From Pseudomonas promysalinigenes (GTDB lineage: Bacteria > Pseudomonadota > Gammaproteobacteria > Pseudomonadales > Pseudomonadaceae), in contig NZ_CP077094.1 of the NCBI RefSeq assembly GCF_014269025.2, positions 2,852,001-2,916,000 on the forward strand: 64,000 nt of DNA, given 5' to 3'. Under the pieces are notes generated by a model. It was not told where the DNA came from. It saw only the letters and a program-made list of their open reading frames with translations, and searched no databases. Shown here piece after piece: positions 28,050 to 36,919 of the stretch (its first letter is position 1; each line of letters begins with the position of its first letter). A program made the position numbers and the translations under genes.

Positions 28050-28919
28050 TTAAGCGAACCTCTTCGCTCCGGCAACGCAGACCACAGCCCCGAGGGTTAC
28101 AGCAAGCATTATCGTGCTGACGTGCTCTCCCAACAGCAGCGCCGCCAACCCCAGCCCCATGAACGGCTGCAGCAGTTGCAGTTGGCCTACGGCCGCAATC
28201 CCACCCTGCACCAGTCCTCGATACCAGAATACGAAGCCGATCAGCATGCTGAACAACGAAACGTAGCCAAAGCTTAACCAGGCGGCGCCACTAGCCTTGG
28301 TCAAGGCTTCAGGAGCTGGAAAATTGACTATCGTCAGCACCAGCATCAATGGCAACGCTACCAGCAACGCCCAACAGATCACTTGCCAACCGCCCAATCT
28401 GCGCGACAGGCGCGCACCCTCGGCATAACCCAACCCGCATACCACTACGGCTGCCATCATCAGCAGGTCACCCAGGATCGAACCGTTGCTCGCGCTCAAC
28501 CACGCATAGCCCGCCACCAGCCCGGCACCTGCAACTGAAAATAGCCAGAATAACGGCCCAGGGCGTTCACCGCCGCGCAGTACGGCGAACCCTGCAGTGC
28601 ACATTGGCAACAAACCGACAAAAACGATGGAATGCGCCGAGCTGACATGCTGCAAGGCCAAAGCGGTGAGCAGGGGAAAACCTATTACCACGCCAAGTGC
28701 AGTAACTGCCAGCGACGCCACATCCGAGCGTTTGGGCCGAGGCTGGCGCAGCACCATCAAACAACACGCGCCCAGCAAGGCCGCGATGGTAGCCCTGGCG
28801 CAGGTCAGAAACGTGGGTTCGAAAGCGCTTACCGCCATGCGAGTTGCTGGCAATGAGCCGGCGAATATTGCCACGCCCATCAAGCCATTGAGCCAGCCAC
28901 TGGTTGTCTTTTCCATCAA
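28050..28919 (-). CDS. DMT superfamily transporter (EamA domain)
   Basis: A 289-residue inner-membrane protein with about ten hydrophobic segments and two EamA repeats (AIFAGSLPATRMAVSAFEPT in the first, LIGFVFWYRGLVQGGIAAVG in the second). Such proteins export amino acids or other metabolites. It diverges from a MocR-type regulator, a common pairing. A 36-bp perfect inverted repeat begins nine bases upstream of its start codon, so expression may be controlled there. AGAGGA lies at ribosome-site distance. Confidence 0.88.
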   Translation of the reverse strand: MMEKTTSGWLNGLMGVAIFAGSLPATRMAVSAFEPTFLTCARATIAALLGACCLMVLRQPRPKRSDVASLAVTALGVVIGFPLLTALALQHVSSAHSIVFVGLLPMCTAGFAVLRGGERPGPLFWLFSVAGAGLVAGYAWLSASNGSILGDLLMMAAVVVCGLGYAEGARLSRRLGGWQVICWALLVALPLMLVLTIVNFPAPEALTKASGAAWLSFGYVSLFSMLIGFVFWYRGLVQGGIAAVGQLQLLQPFMGLGLAALLLGEHVSTIMLAVTLGAVVCVAGAKRFA

Positions 28920-28927
28920 TGAGTCCT

Positions 28928-28963
28928 CTGCCTGTCAGTGCTCAGTACAGCACTGACAGGCAG
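28928..28963. promoter_or_regulatory. 36-bp perfect inverted repeat between EamA and MocR genes
   Basis: Two exactly complementary 15-base arms (28928-28942, beginning CTGCCTGTCAGTGCT, and 28949-28963) are separated by six bases. It lies immediately upstream of the EamA ribosome site, so it is either a regulator-binding site or a leader hairpin. Further GTAC-containing half-sites follow at about 28975-29000, towards the MocR gene. Confidence 0.6.
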
Positions 28964-29037
28964 ACCAGGACCATGTACAGTCCAGTACGGTTCAACCGAA
29001 CTGTTATGCATTTGAATCCAGCACAGTCGAGGGTGCA

Positions 29038-30420
29038 ATGAAGCGCGACGGCACGCGAATCAAAGCGGTCATGGGAGTGATACAGGCCAGGATCGCCTCC
29101 CGGACCTATACCCCTGGCACCCGCATCCCGTCGGTGCGGGCGATGGCCCAGGCCATCCAGGTCTCGGTGTCTACGGTCCTGGAAGCCTATGAGCGCTTGA
29201 TGGCAGAAGGTGTACTGACCTCGCGGCCTGGCTCAGGTTTTTTCGTGGGAGGGCCAGTCGCACCTTTGGCCCTCACCGAGCTTGGCCCAAAACTCGATCG
29301 TGAGGTGGACCCACTCTGGATCTCACGCCAATCGCTGGAAACCAGCAGTGACGCCCTGAAGCCGGGGTGCGGCTGGCTGCCGGCTTCCTGGATGTACGAA
29401 GCCGGCGTGCGCAAAGCGCTACGTGTGGCTGCCCGCTCCGACACCATGAATCTGGCTGAGTATGCGCAACCACTTGGCCATATCCCGCTCAGGCAATTCT
29501 TGTCGCGACGGCTGGGAGGGATCGGGATCGATGCCCCGCTTGAGCAGGTCATGCTGACCGAGTCTGGTACTCACGCCATCGACCTGATCTGCCGCTTTCT
29601 GCTGCAGCCCGGTGACACGGTTCTGGTCGATGACCCCTGCTACTTCAATTTTCACGCTTTGCTCAAAGCCCACAGGGTGAATATCGTCGGTGTCCCTTAC
29701 ACCCCGACAGGCCCGGACATCACTGCATTCGGCGCAGCACTGCTCGAACACGAGCCTCGTCTGTACATCACCAATTCCGGTATTCACAACCCAACCGGCG
29801 CTAGCCTGTCTGCGGTCACGGCTCATCGGCTGCTGAAGCTGGCCGATGCCACTAACTTGGTGATCGTGGAAGACGATATTTTCAGTGATTTCGAGCATAC
29901 CCCTGCCCCACGGCTATCGGCCTTCGATGGCCTGGAGCAAGTGATCCAAATCGGCAGTTTCTCAAAGACCATCTCGGCGTCGATCCGCTGCGGCTACATT
30001 GCCGCGCGCAGCGACTGGATCGAAGCGCTGGTCGACCTCAAGATCGCCACGACGTTCGGCGGCGGGCGCATGGCCGCAGACATCGTTCATCACGCTATCA
30101 CCGATAGCGGCTACCGAAAGCACATGGAGGGCGTACGCCTGAGGTTGACCGAGGCAATGGATGAAACAGTGGTGCAGCTACAAGCCATCGGCATCAAACC
30201 TTGGATCGTGCCCCGAGCCGGCATGTACTTGTGGTGCCAATTGCCAGAAGGCACGGATGCGGCAATGCTGGCCAGAACTTGCCTACGAGAAGGATTGGTC
30301 CTGGCACCTGGCAACGCGTTCAGCCAGGCCATGGCGGCAAAGGACTTCATGCGTTTCAATGTTGCTCAGTCAGCTGACAGCACCATTTACGAGGTGTTGA
30401 AACGGGCGCTCAACGCGTAG
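29038..30420 (+). CDS. MocR-type regulator (GntR domain + aminotransferase class I/II)
   Basis: A 460-residue fusion of an N-terminal GntR winged helix (about residues 7-72, TYTPGTRIPSVRAMAQAIQV) and a fold-type I aminotransferase domain. The PLP-binding Lys is in IGSFSKTISASIRCGY and the Asp/Tyr cofactor contacts are in NSGIHNPTGASLS and IVEDDIFSDF. MocR proteins usually sense PLP or an amino-acid aldimine. It diverges from an EamA exporter, its probable target, and the intergenic region carries a long inverted repeat. Confidence 0.9.
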   Translation: MKRDGTRIKAVMGVIQARIASRTYTPGTRIPSVRAMAQAIQVSVSTVLEAYERLMAEGVLTSRPGSGFFVGGPVAPLALTELGPKLDREVDPLWISRQSLETSSDALKPGCGWLPASWMYEAGVRKALRVAARSDTMNLAEYAQPLGHIPLRQFLSRRLGGIGIDAPLEQVMLTESGTHAIDLICRFLLQPGDTVLVDDPCYFNFHALLKAHRVNIVGVPYTPTGPDITAFGAALLEHEPRLYITNSGIHNPTGASLSAVTAHRLLKLADATNLVIVEDDIFSDFEHTPAPRLSAFDGLEQVIQIGSFSKTISASIRCGYIAARSDWIEALVDLKIATTFGGGRMAADIVHHAITDSGYRKHMEGVRLRLTEAMDETVVQLQAIGIKPWIVPRAGMYLWCQLPEGTDAAMLARTCLREGLVLAPGNAFSQAMAAKDFMRFNVAQSADSTIYEVLKRALNA

Positions 30421-30587
30421 ATCGCACCGGCACTGCGCGGCCTCGGCTCATCTGAGACTTGGTTGATACTTTTCAGGTCAACCAAAATGAACGTTTACCG
30501 CTCCCGGCGACTCAATCTACCGTCGCGCGTTTCTCGAGCGGCGAAGGGCAGGATGGATTCTGCAGAATTTTCATGGAGCGAACGGTC

Positions 30588-30779
30588 ATGAGCGTTACGT
30601 TGAGATGCCTCAAATGCGAAGGTGAGGAGTTCACCAAGCCGCGACGGTTGTACAGGAAGTCTGTCCTGACATGCCACCGCTGCAACACCATCGCACTCTA
30701 TGGCGACCTGCTCGAAGCAGCAGGCCAGCGTCTGATGGCCGACCTCAAAGTCCAGCTATCGCAACTGAAAACCGGCTAG
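30588..30779 (+). CDS. Small zinc-ribbon protein
   Basis: A 63-residue protein with two CxxC knuckles, CLKC near residue 7 and CHRC near residue 29, likely binding one zinc. I do not recognise a named family. ATG 30588 has GGAG nine bases upstream; ATG 30573 is an alternative that adds five residues. Located alone between the MocR and ProQ-like genes. Confidence 0.7.
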   Translation: MSVTLRCLKCEGEEFTKPRRLYRKSVLTCHRCNTIALYGDLLEAAGQRLMADLKVQLSQLKTG

Positions 30780-30888
30780 TAGCCTTAAGCGCCGGCTTGC
30801 AGATGCCAGGGTCAAACACCTTGCCCTGGCCCTGAACATACTGCGGCACTGTGCCAGCGAAGACGCAGGGCCGAGCGCGAAAACCAAC

Positions 30889-31401
30889 TTAGTCTGCCGC
30901 CTGCTCTACAGGGTTTTGAACGGCCGGTGCAGGTTCCGCCGCTTTCGCCTTGGCGCGGTTCTTGCGAGCCTGGCCGCGCTGGCGCGAGGCTTGTTGCTTG
31001 GCATACAGTGCCTGGCCTGCCGTAACTACACCAGCAGGCTGGCCGTTAAGGTCCAGACGCGGGGCATTCTCGACCATGCTGGACCAGTAACGGTTGCCTC
31101 GGCACCACGTCGAAATGCCAAGCTTAAGCTGCTCGCTGGTGATACCCAGCAGTTCCAGGTGTTGCTCGGCATCCTTGAAGATGCCCTCTTTGAGCGGAAC
31201 CTTCGGAGCCGGGTTCACCGGGAAAGCCAACGGGAAATGCTTTTGCAATGGCCAGATGGCCTCCACCGCCGGGTCCTGCTCGCGCACCTTGGCCTGGGAG
31301 GCAGGCTTACGCTTGGCGGGGCGCGGGGTGTCGGCTTTTGCCTGCTGCGCTTTTTCAGACCGCAGGCGGTCACGTAATTCAGCTAGTTGTTCAAAACCCA
31401 T
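30889..31401 (-). CDS. ProQ/FinO family RNA-binding protein
   Basis: A 170-residue protein with a FinO/ProQ RNA-chaperone domain at about residues 50-130: FPLAFPVNPAPKVPLKEGIF, then LKLGISTWCRGNRYWSSMV. The flanks are basic, with KRKPASQAKVR before it and an Arg/Lys/Ala-rich tail (RQRGQARKNRAKAKAAE) after it. Such proteins bind structured RNA and sRNA-mRNA pairs. The start at ATG 31401 gives the MGFEQLAELRDRLR terminus usual in Pseudomonas; extension to 31566 adds unrelated hydrophobic sequence. No operon partner is seen. Confidence 0.87.
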   Translation of the reverse strand: MGFEQLAELRDRLRSEKAQQAKADTPRPAKRKPASQAKVREQDPAVEAIWPLQKHFPLAFPVNPAPKVPLKEGIFKDAEQHLELLGITSEQLKLGISTWCRGNRYWSSMVENAPRLDLNGQPAGVVTAGQALYAKQQASRQRGQARKNRAKAKAAEPAPAVQNPVEQAAD

Positions 31402-31772
31402 CGTTAATTCACTGCTTCTACGTTGATTGCGTGATGCAAGGATAAGCCATGCAGCGCTTTCGAGCAGCAGAAAGAGTATGAATTGTCCGTGATTTCGTGC
31501 CTTAGCATGACTGATGCAGGCAAAACCACTGTGAATATCACCTGCCAAGGCCGCCATGCCGCCCAAGCTGGCATTGCTGCCATTACCCCACGAGGTGAAA
31601 TTTCACTTCACCCGTTCCACTAAGACATTTCTTAAAAATGCCGCCGACACCTGATTTTCGTTGCATGCCTCACCAGGGAAATCTAGGCTCTGTGTCGCTG
31701 TCGCCCCACTGCGCTCATCAAGCCCGATCGCATACCTGCGCCTACGTTATCAACGTATCGACTGGAGCACCG
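31402..31772. other. Intergenic region between ProQ-like and AAA ATPase genes
   Basis: 371 bp of divergent promoter region. I found no gene, long palindrome or recognisable operator in it. Confidence 0.45.
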
Positions 31773-32936
31773 ATGCTCACTACTCTCGCCATCGCCAACT
31801 ACCGCTCGATCAAGCACATGGTAATGCCCCTGGGCCAACTCAATTTGGTGACTGGCGCTAACGGCAGCGGTAAATCCAACCTGTACAAAGCACTTCGTCT
31901 ACTGGCCGAAACGGCCCAGGGGGTTGTCATCGAGGCACTCGCCCGTGAAGGCGGGCTTGGTTCGACCTGGTGGGCCGGGCCCGAAATGAGTGCACGGATG
32001 CAGCGCGGTGACGTCCCCATACAGGGTCAGCAACCGAACGAAGCCAAACGCCTGCGCTTAGGCTTTACCACTGAGGATTTCGGTTTTGCCATTTCGCTTG
32101 GCCTGCCCATACCCGTACCCTACCCCACTGCATTCATGCTCGACCCCGAGATCAAGAGCGAAGGCATCTGGGGAGGCGGGGCGTATCGGCCAGCCTCGTT
32201 GCTGGTCGAGCGCAGAAACGCCATGGTGCGCGCCCGTGATGGGCACGGCTGGACAGTGCTCGATCAACATGCCGATAGCTGCGAAAGTTTTTTCAACATC
32301 GTAGGGCGAACCCGGCAAGCACCGGAGATCGGCGAGCTGCGGGCGTTCATCAACGGCTGGCGGTTTTACGACCACTTTCGAATCGACCGGGATGCGCCAT
32401 GCCGCCACCCGCAACTGGGTACCCGTTCCCCAGTGCTGCACCACGACGGCCGTAACCTAGCCTCCGCGCTGCAGACCATCATCGAAATCGGCGATGTGGA
32501 AGACCTATTCGCCGCCCTGGAAGATGCGTTTCCAGGCAGCCGCCTAGCGATCGATGCGCCAGCGGGCGGCCTGTTCAGCGTGCGGCTGCACCAACACGGT
32601 TTGCTGCGCCCGCTTAGCGGGGCCGAGTTGTCGGATGGGACACTGCGTTATCTGCTGCTGATGGCCGCGCTGCTGACGCCGCGCCCGCCATCGCTGATGG
32701 TGCTCAACGAACCGGAAACCAGCCTGCATACAGACCTGCTCCCAGCACTGGCTCGCCTTATTATCCGCGCATCACGGCGTAGCCAGGTATGGGTGGTGTC
32801 ACACAGCCGAGTGCTCATTGACGCGTTGACGGCGTGCGAAGGATGCAATGTGCTGGAGCTGGAAAAGCACCAAGGGCAAACCCAGCTACGAGGCGTTGGA
32901 CTGCTGGACGAACCGCTGTGGCGATGGATGGACTGA
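31773..32936 (+). CDS. AAA family ATPase, RecF/SMC-like (COG4637-type)
   Basis: A 387-residue ABC-type ATPase: LAIANYRSIKHMVMPLGQLN at the N-terminus, Walker A GANGSGKSN near residue 31, a signature-like LSGAELSDGTLRYLLL, and Walker B PPSLMVLNEPETSLHTDLLP. Asn in place of the first Walker B Asp is, from memory, usual in this family. TGGAG precedes ATG 31773. The role is unknown; relatives are linked to DNA repair or act as defence ATPases, but no nuclease or toxin partner is next to it, and the following gene is convergent. Confidence 0.85.
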   Translation: MLTTLAIANYRSIKHMVMPLGQLNLVTGANGSGKSNLYKALRLLAETAQGVVIEALAREGGLGSTWWAGPEMSARMQRGDVPIQGQQPNEAKRLRLGFTTEDFGFAISLGLPIPVPYPTAFMLDPEIKSEGIWGGGAYRPASLLVERRNAMVRARDGHGWTVLDQHADSCESFFNIVGRTRQAPEIGELRAFINGWRFYDHFRIDRDAPCRHPQLGTRSPVLHHDGRNLASALQTIIEIGDVEDLFAALEDAFPGSRLAIDAPAGGLFSVRLHQHGLLRPLSGAELSDGTLRYLLLMAALLTPRPPSLMVLNEPETSLHTDLLPALARLIIRASRRSQVWVVSHSRVLIDALTACEGCNVLELEKHQGQTQLRGVGLLDEPLWRWMD

Positions 32937-32963
32937 AGGCCAGCACTTGCAAACAGGCGCCGC

Positions 32964-33668
32964 TCAACACGCCACGAGAAGCCGCTCGGCATTCGTCCCG
33001 AACGAATACCTATAACCTCTGCAGAAGGCCTCCCATTCTTCATTCCCCCACCCGGATCGACGCTTGACCTGCCTTAAATCATGCCTGCTGGCTTTCACAG
33101 CGGTCAGCCGCCGGCGGGCTTTCTCGAAATCGAGAAACGCGACCTTTATGTTCGGCTCGCTAAAGTCGATGAAGACATGTTTGAGGTACAGGCAACCATG
33201 CTGCCATCGGCCAGAATTCCACTTAGCCAACAGGCTGCCGTAGGCTTCCAACACTTCGTGATAGCGCCGCTGGCCGATGGACTCACGCATGCCTTGCGCA
33301 TAAAAATCTTCTAGCGACACATAGCCTTCGAGTGCTGCAGTCACCATTACCGCTTTCCATTCGCCATGGTCCTTACGGACATCGCTGTGCAGCAGGGACG
33401 GCGTGGCTACGCCCAGCGATGCTGCGGCACGCATAGCCTTCGCCTCACGAGCCACCGTTGGGTAGCCGAAAGGATGGCGCAAGCTGCGATAGACATGCCC
33501 TACCTGCTGCTTTTTGTAAAAGGTCAAACCCTGAAGCTCCACCTTCAGAACGCCGCTTTCACCACCTCTACGGATATTGGGGGGCTCAACCCACACCCCT
33601 GCTGCGTCGAGAATATCCTTCATTTCCGGCTGGCCAGGCCCTGAGTCGTTCGAATTATTGTAAGTCAT
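32964..33668 (-). CDS. InaA-like lipopolysaccharide kinase family protein
   Basis: A 234-residue protein-kinase-like protein of the Kdo/WaaP-InaA group. The catalytic-loop region is HGCLYLKHVFIDF (residues about 158-170), and VAFLDFEKARRR supplies the metal-binding Asp. InaA is induced by weak acids in E. coli and P. putida relatives; the substrate is not established. AGGTT precedes the ATG. It converges on the AAA ATPase gene by 27 bp. Confidence 0.82.
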   Translation of the reverse strand: MTYNNSNDSGPGQPEMKDILDAAGVWVEPPNIRRGGESGVLKVELQGLTFYKKQQVGHVYRSLRHPFGYPTVAREAKAMRAAASLGVATPSLLHSDVRKDHGEWKAVMVTAALEGYVSLEDFYAQGMRESIGQRRYHEVLEAYGSLLAKWNSGRWQHGCLYLKHVFIDFSEPNIKVAFLDFEKARRRLTAVKASRHDLRQVKRRSGWGNEEWEAFCRGYRYSFGTNAERLLVAC

Positions 33669-33793
33669 GGGGAACCTGCTGGTTGAGTGGCTAATTAGCC
33701 TGAAGTCTCAGAATATAGTAAGCAAATTGCCGAAAATACCTTTTTTATCTGCAATTGCGCTGCTTGCTCCGAATAGGCATCCCTCGCAGAGGT

Positions 33794-34090
33794 TCAGGAA
33801 TCAGCCCCACTTACCTGGCATACACCGTTAGCTCGGTTCTTACCGGTATAGGAAACATCCGCCGAGCCATCCGGATTGATCGACAGCGAGATCGTCACAC
33901 CACCGCCCTTGGCTTCGAAGTAGTTATCGTTGAACTTCTTAAGCTTCCCCTCCTTACCATTGATATAGATGGGGCCACCTTGGTCGGCGTGGACCACAAT
34001 GTTCCCTGGGCATGTGGCGTTCAACAGCGGGATGCCCGCATAGGCGACATTGGAGGCGGCAAACAGAACACACACCAGTAAACGCTTCAT
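33794..34090 (-). CDS. Small secreted protein of unknown function
   Basis: A 98-residue protein with a signal peptide (MKRLLVCVLFAASNVAYA, cut near residue 18) and a compact mature domain containing ATCPGNIVVHADQGGPIYIN and GVTISLSINPDGSADVSYTG, with two Cys that may pair. I do not know a named family. GGGAGC lies before the ATG. It sits just downstream of rulB on the same strand, 82 bp away, so read-through is possible but not required. Confidence 0.75.
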   Translation of the reverse strand: MKRLLVCVLFAASNVAYAGIPLLNATCPGNIVVHADQGGPIYINGKEGKLKKFNDNYFEAKGGGVTISLSINPDGSADVSYTGKNRANGVCQVSGADS

Positions 34091-34171
34091 TCCATGCTCC
34101 CTGAACAGAACAACAGACTCTCAATCAAAGCCTACATCCATACTGGCCGCCACCGACGCCTGTCGGAGGGT

Positions 34172-35446
34172 TCAACCTTTGATCGTCCACAGCTGGTCTA
34201 TCCGCGTGGTATAGGACTGGCTCATCATCTCGCGCTTCATCCCCCAATCTGGGGCCGCCGGTACCGTAGCGGCACGCATCGTTCCGCTACCCCAGCGCTG
34301 GTTGATGTCATCCATTACTTGCATCAGTCGGTCACAAGATACCGGCTGCTTAAGGGCAAACAGATCTTGCGAGAATTCACCCGGCTGCCTCAGGTCCAGT
34401 AGCAGCACCTCAGCCTTGCTGTACCGGTAGCCGGGGCGAAAAATGCGCGCGACGGCATCCGTAGCCAGCCTTGTCATCAGCAACGTGTCACTTGTGGGGT
34501 AAGGCAACTCCACCAGAGCGCCCTGAGCGTGGTGGGCTTCATCCGGATTGAACATACCCGTGCGGATGCTTACTCGCATACGCTTGCACACCGAACCCTG
34601 GGCCCGTAGCTTTTCAGCGGCTCGGCCTACGTAGGTGGCCACTGCCTGCTTGATGGGCGCCAGCTCGCTCAAGCGCTTGCCGAACATTCGACTGCTGCAG
34701 ATTTCCTGCTTGGGCGGCTCGACTTCATCGAGGTCCAGGCAAGCGGTACCGGCCAGCTCCCGCGCGGTCTTCTCAACCACCACGCTGAATCTCTGTCGCA
34801 GCGTCCAGGCATCCGCCTTGGCAAGGTCCATTGCCGTGATGATCCCCATGGCTTCGAGGTGCGCGGTCATCTTCCGGCCGATACCCCATACCTCCTTGAC
34901 CTTGGTGTTGCGCAGAACCCAATCCCTTTTTACCGGCTCGGTAATGTCGACCACCCCGCCCGTGTGGCTGAGCAGCCGCTTGGCGGTATGATTGGCCAGC
35001 TTCGCAAGCGTCTTGGTACGCGCGATGCCCACCCCTACCGGAATGCCCGTGCGTTGCATAATGCGTAAGCGCAGGCCATGGCCAAAGTTGGTCAAGTTCT
35101 CTTGAATGCCGGACAGATCCGCAAAGCATTCGTCGATGCTGTACACCTCGGTGCCCGGTACCATCGACTCGATGAGCGTCATGACGCGTTCACTCATGTC
35201 GCCATACAGCGCATAGTTGCTGCTGAACGCCACGACTCCATGGCGGCGGAGCTTCTCCTTGGCCTGAAAATACGGCTCACCCATTTTCACGAAAGGCTTG
35301 GCGTCGTATGACCGGGCAATCACGCAGCCATCGTTGTTGCTCAAGACCACGATAGGCGTCTTGGCGAGGTCTGGGCGGAATACGCGCTCGCAACTGGCAT
35401 AGAATGAGTTGCAGTCGATAAGCGCGAACACCTGATCATTGCGCAT
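34172..35446 (-). CDS. rulB: Y-family DNA polymerase V catalytic subunit (UmuC/RulB)
   Basis: A 424-residue UmuC-type translesion polymerase. The palm motifs are ALIDCNSFYASCERVF at the N-terminus and YSIDECFADLSG with the catalytic Asp-Glu; IPVGVGIARTKTLAKLANHT and the helix-hairpin-helix region WGIGRKMTAHLEAMGI follow, then the little-finger and UmuC C-terminal parts. It is full length. ATG 35446 overlaps the end of rulA by 11 bases, so both are translated from one SOS-controlled transcript. The rul name is by similarity to Pseudomonas UV-tolerance operons. Confidence 0.92.
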   Translation of the reverse strand: MRNDQVFALIDCNSFYASCERVFRPDLAKTPIVVLSNNDGCVIARSYDAKPFVKMGEPYFQAKEKLRRHGVVAFSSNYALYGDMSERVMTLIESMVPGTEVYSIDECFADLSGIQENLTNFGHGLRLRIMQRTGIPVGVGIARTKTLAKLANHTAKRLLSHTGGVVDITEPVKRDWVLRNTKVKEVWGIGRKMTAHLEAMGIITAMDLAKADAWTLRQRFSVVVEKTARELAGTACLDLDEVEPPKQEICSSRMFGKRLSELAPIKQAVATYVGRAAEKLRAQGSVCKRMRVSIRTGMFNPDEAHHAQGALVELPYPTSDTLLMTRLATDAVARIFRPGYRYSKAEVLLLDLRQPGEFSQDLFALKQPVSCDRLMQVMDDINQRWGSGTMRAATVPAAPDWGMKREMMSQSYTTRIDQLWTIKG

Positions 35447-35864
35447 GATCACGCACGCTGTAACGCACCACGCCCCACACCATCAAGTCGTCACCCTCCA
35501 TCACATAGCGCGGGGGGTAGGCGGTATTCTCCGATTTAAGGATCACCACGCCATCGCGCCGATGCAGGCGTTTGCACACCGGCTCGCTATTGATGGCTGC
35601 GATCACGATATCGCCATGCGCGGCCTCCCTGCTACGGTCCACAATGACCAGGTCGCCAGAATAGATACCGGCACCCTGCATACTGTCGCCTTCCACTCTC
35701 ACCAGATACACATGGGGCGCGCGGATGTCGAATAACTCATCAAGGGAAAGGTGGCCTTCCAGATGGTCCGCTGCAGGCGAGGGAAAGCCGGCTGGAACAT
35801 TGAAGCCGTATAACGCATGGGATTCAGAGCCTTCAGGCGGCGTACTAAAAATTGTGATGGTCAT
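35436..35864 (-). CDS. rulA: SOS mutagenesis protein UmuD/RulA, LexA-type autoprotease
   Basis: A 142-residue UmuD homologue. The RecA-stimulated cleavage site is Ala25-Gly26 in NVPAGFPSPAAD (E. coli UmuD has Cys-Gly), the catalytic Ser is Ser61 in EGDSMQGAGI and the Lys is Lys98 in PVCKRL. Cleaved UmuD' pairs with UmuC to form DNA polymerase V. ATG 35864 gives the usual length; an ATG at 35894 lies inside the LexA box. It is translationally coupled to rulB downstream. Confidence 0.92.
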   Translation of the reverse strand: MTITIFSTPPEGSESHALYGFNVPAGFPSPAADHLEGHLSLDELFDIRAPHVYLVRVEGDSMQGAGIYSGDLVIVDRSREAAHGDIVIAAINSEPVCKRLHRRDGVVILKSENTAYPPRYVMEGDDLMVWGVVRYSVRDHAQ

Positions 35865-35884
35865 GGGAGGAAGTCCGATGCAAA

Positions 35885-35900
35885 CTGTATGCATATACAG
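35885..35900. promoter_or_regulatory. LexA (SOS) box shared by rulAB and SRAP gene
   Basis: CTGTATGCATATACAG matches the CTG-N10-CAG LexA consensus, with a perfect six-base outer palindrome extending to AACTGTAT/ATACAGTT (35883-35902). It lies 20 bp upstream of rulA and 66 bp upstream of the divergent SRAP gene. Confidence 0.88.
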
Positions 35901-35966
35901 TTAATCGTTCATCGCGCAGACGGTCAATGCTGAACAATGAGATTTCAGACGGACGAGAGGTGAAAA

Positions 35967-36686
35967 ATGTGCGGGCGCTACTCGATCTATGAATCCATGG
36001 ACCACTACCTGAAGCAGCTGGCCCTCGATCTGGTGGTCATCAATGGATATGACCATGAACCGATCAATCGCTTCAACGTCGCGCCGGCAACCCGTGTCGA
36101 GCTGATTCACCAGGTCGAGCAGGGCTTGCGGGTGGATCGAGTCAAGTGGGGATGGTCACCCATATGGGCAAAGAGCAAACGCCCTGCCCCCATCAATGCC
36201 AGGGCAGAAACGGTGATGACAGGGCGGTTTTTCAAGGAGCTGTGGCCATTCTCCCGGGCCCTGGCGCCAGCCAATGGGTGGTTCGAATGGGTATCTGCCC
36301 CCGGCAACCCCAGGCAGAAACAGCCCTACTACATCACCAGGGTGAACGGCGAGCCACTTTACTTCGCAGCGCTGGCACAGGTGCAGCCGGGCATCGAAGG
36401 CAACGAGCGCGATGGTTTCGTGATCATCACGGCCGCAGCGGACCAAGGTTTGATAGACGTGCACGACCGCAAACCATTGGTGCTCACGGCCGACCTGGCC
36501 AGAGAGTGGCTGGACCCCGCCACCGCGCCCGCCCGCGCAGCGCAGATAGTGGCATCGGGCTGCAGCCCAGCCACGGACTTTCGCTGGTTCCCCGTTGCCA
36601 AGGCCGTGGGGAACGTGAAAAACCAGGGTGCCGACTTGATCGAACCGCTCGATGACGCGTGTCAACAGGGCACACTCGAGTTTTGA
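35967..36686 (+). CDS. SOS response-associated peptidase (SRAP, YedK/HMCES family)
   Basis: A 239-residue SRAP protein. Catalytic Cys2 (MCGRYSIYE), Asn in PINARAETV, Glu in ALAPANGWFEW and His in VHDRKPLVL are all present. YedK/HMCES proteins form a stable thiazolidine cross-link with abasic sites in single-stranded DNA, protecting them during replication. GAGAGGTGA precedes the ATG. It diverges from rulAB across one LexA box, which suggests that translesion synthesis and abasic-site shielding are induced together. Confidence 0.9.
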   Translation: MCGRYSIYESMDHYLKQLALDLVVINGYDHEPINRFNVAPATRVELIHQVEQGLRVDRVKWGWSPIWAKSKRPAPINARAETVMTGRFFKELWPFSRALAPANGWFEWVSAPGNPRQKQPYYITRVNGEPLYFAALAQVQPGIEGNERDGFVIITAAADQGLIDVHDRKPLVLTADLAREWLDPATAPARAAQIVASGCSPATDFRWFPVAKAVGNVKNQGADLIEPLDDACQQGTLEF

Positions 36687-36773
36687 GCGCGATAGGCTGT
36701 AAAAAAATTGAATCAGTCAATTGCCCGATCGGTCAGGATTTATGAACGTAGTAAATCTGACGAGGTGACAGCA

Positions 36774-36908
36774 ATGACTATCCAAGCAGAGACACTCGCT
36801 CAACTTGCCGAAGCTCTCCAAGAGCGCGGCATGACCCTTGTAACCGATGTGGTATTCACCAGGGCGCCGTACCGGCACAACCACCGTTGGATCTGCATCG
36901 TAGAATAA
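36774..36908 (+). CDS. 44-residue hypothetical protein
   Basis: ATG 36774 follows GAGGTGA at ideal spacing and the frame ends just before a strong terminator, so it is probably a real small gene. The protein (MTIQAETLAQLAEALQERGM, then a basic VVFTRAPYRHNHRW end) has no recognised domain and no signal peptide. Its start is 88 bp after the SRAP gene, so it could share that transcript. Confidence 0.6.
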   Translation: MTIQAETLAQLAEALQERGMTLVTDVVFTRAPYRHNHRWICIVE

Positions 36909-36919
36909 AAAAACCGGTT

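Noticed and set aside
31773..33668. AAA ATPase with InaA-like kinase as an anti-phage pair
   Set aside because: The two genes are convergent rather than an operon, and both look like ordinary chromosomal families; no nuclease or toxin is adjacent.
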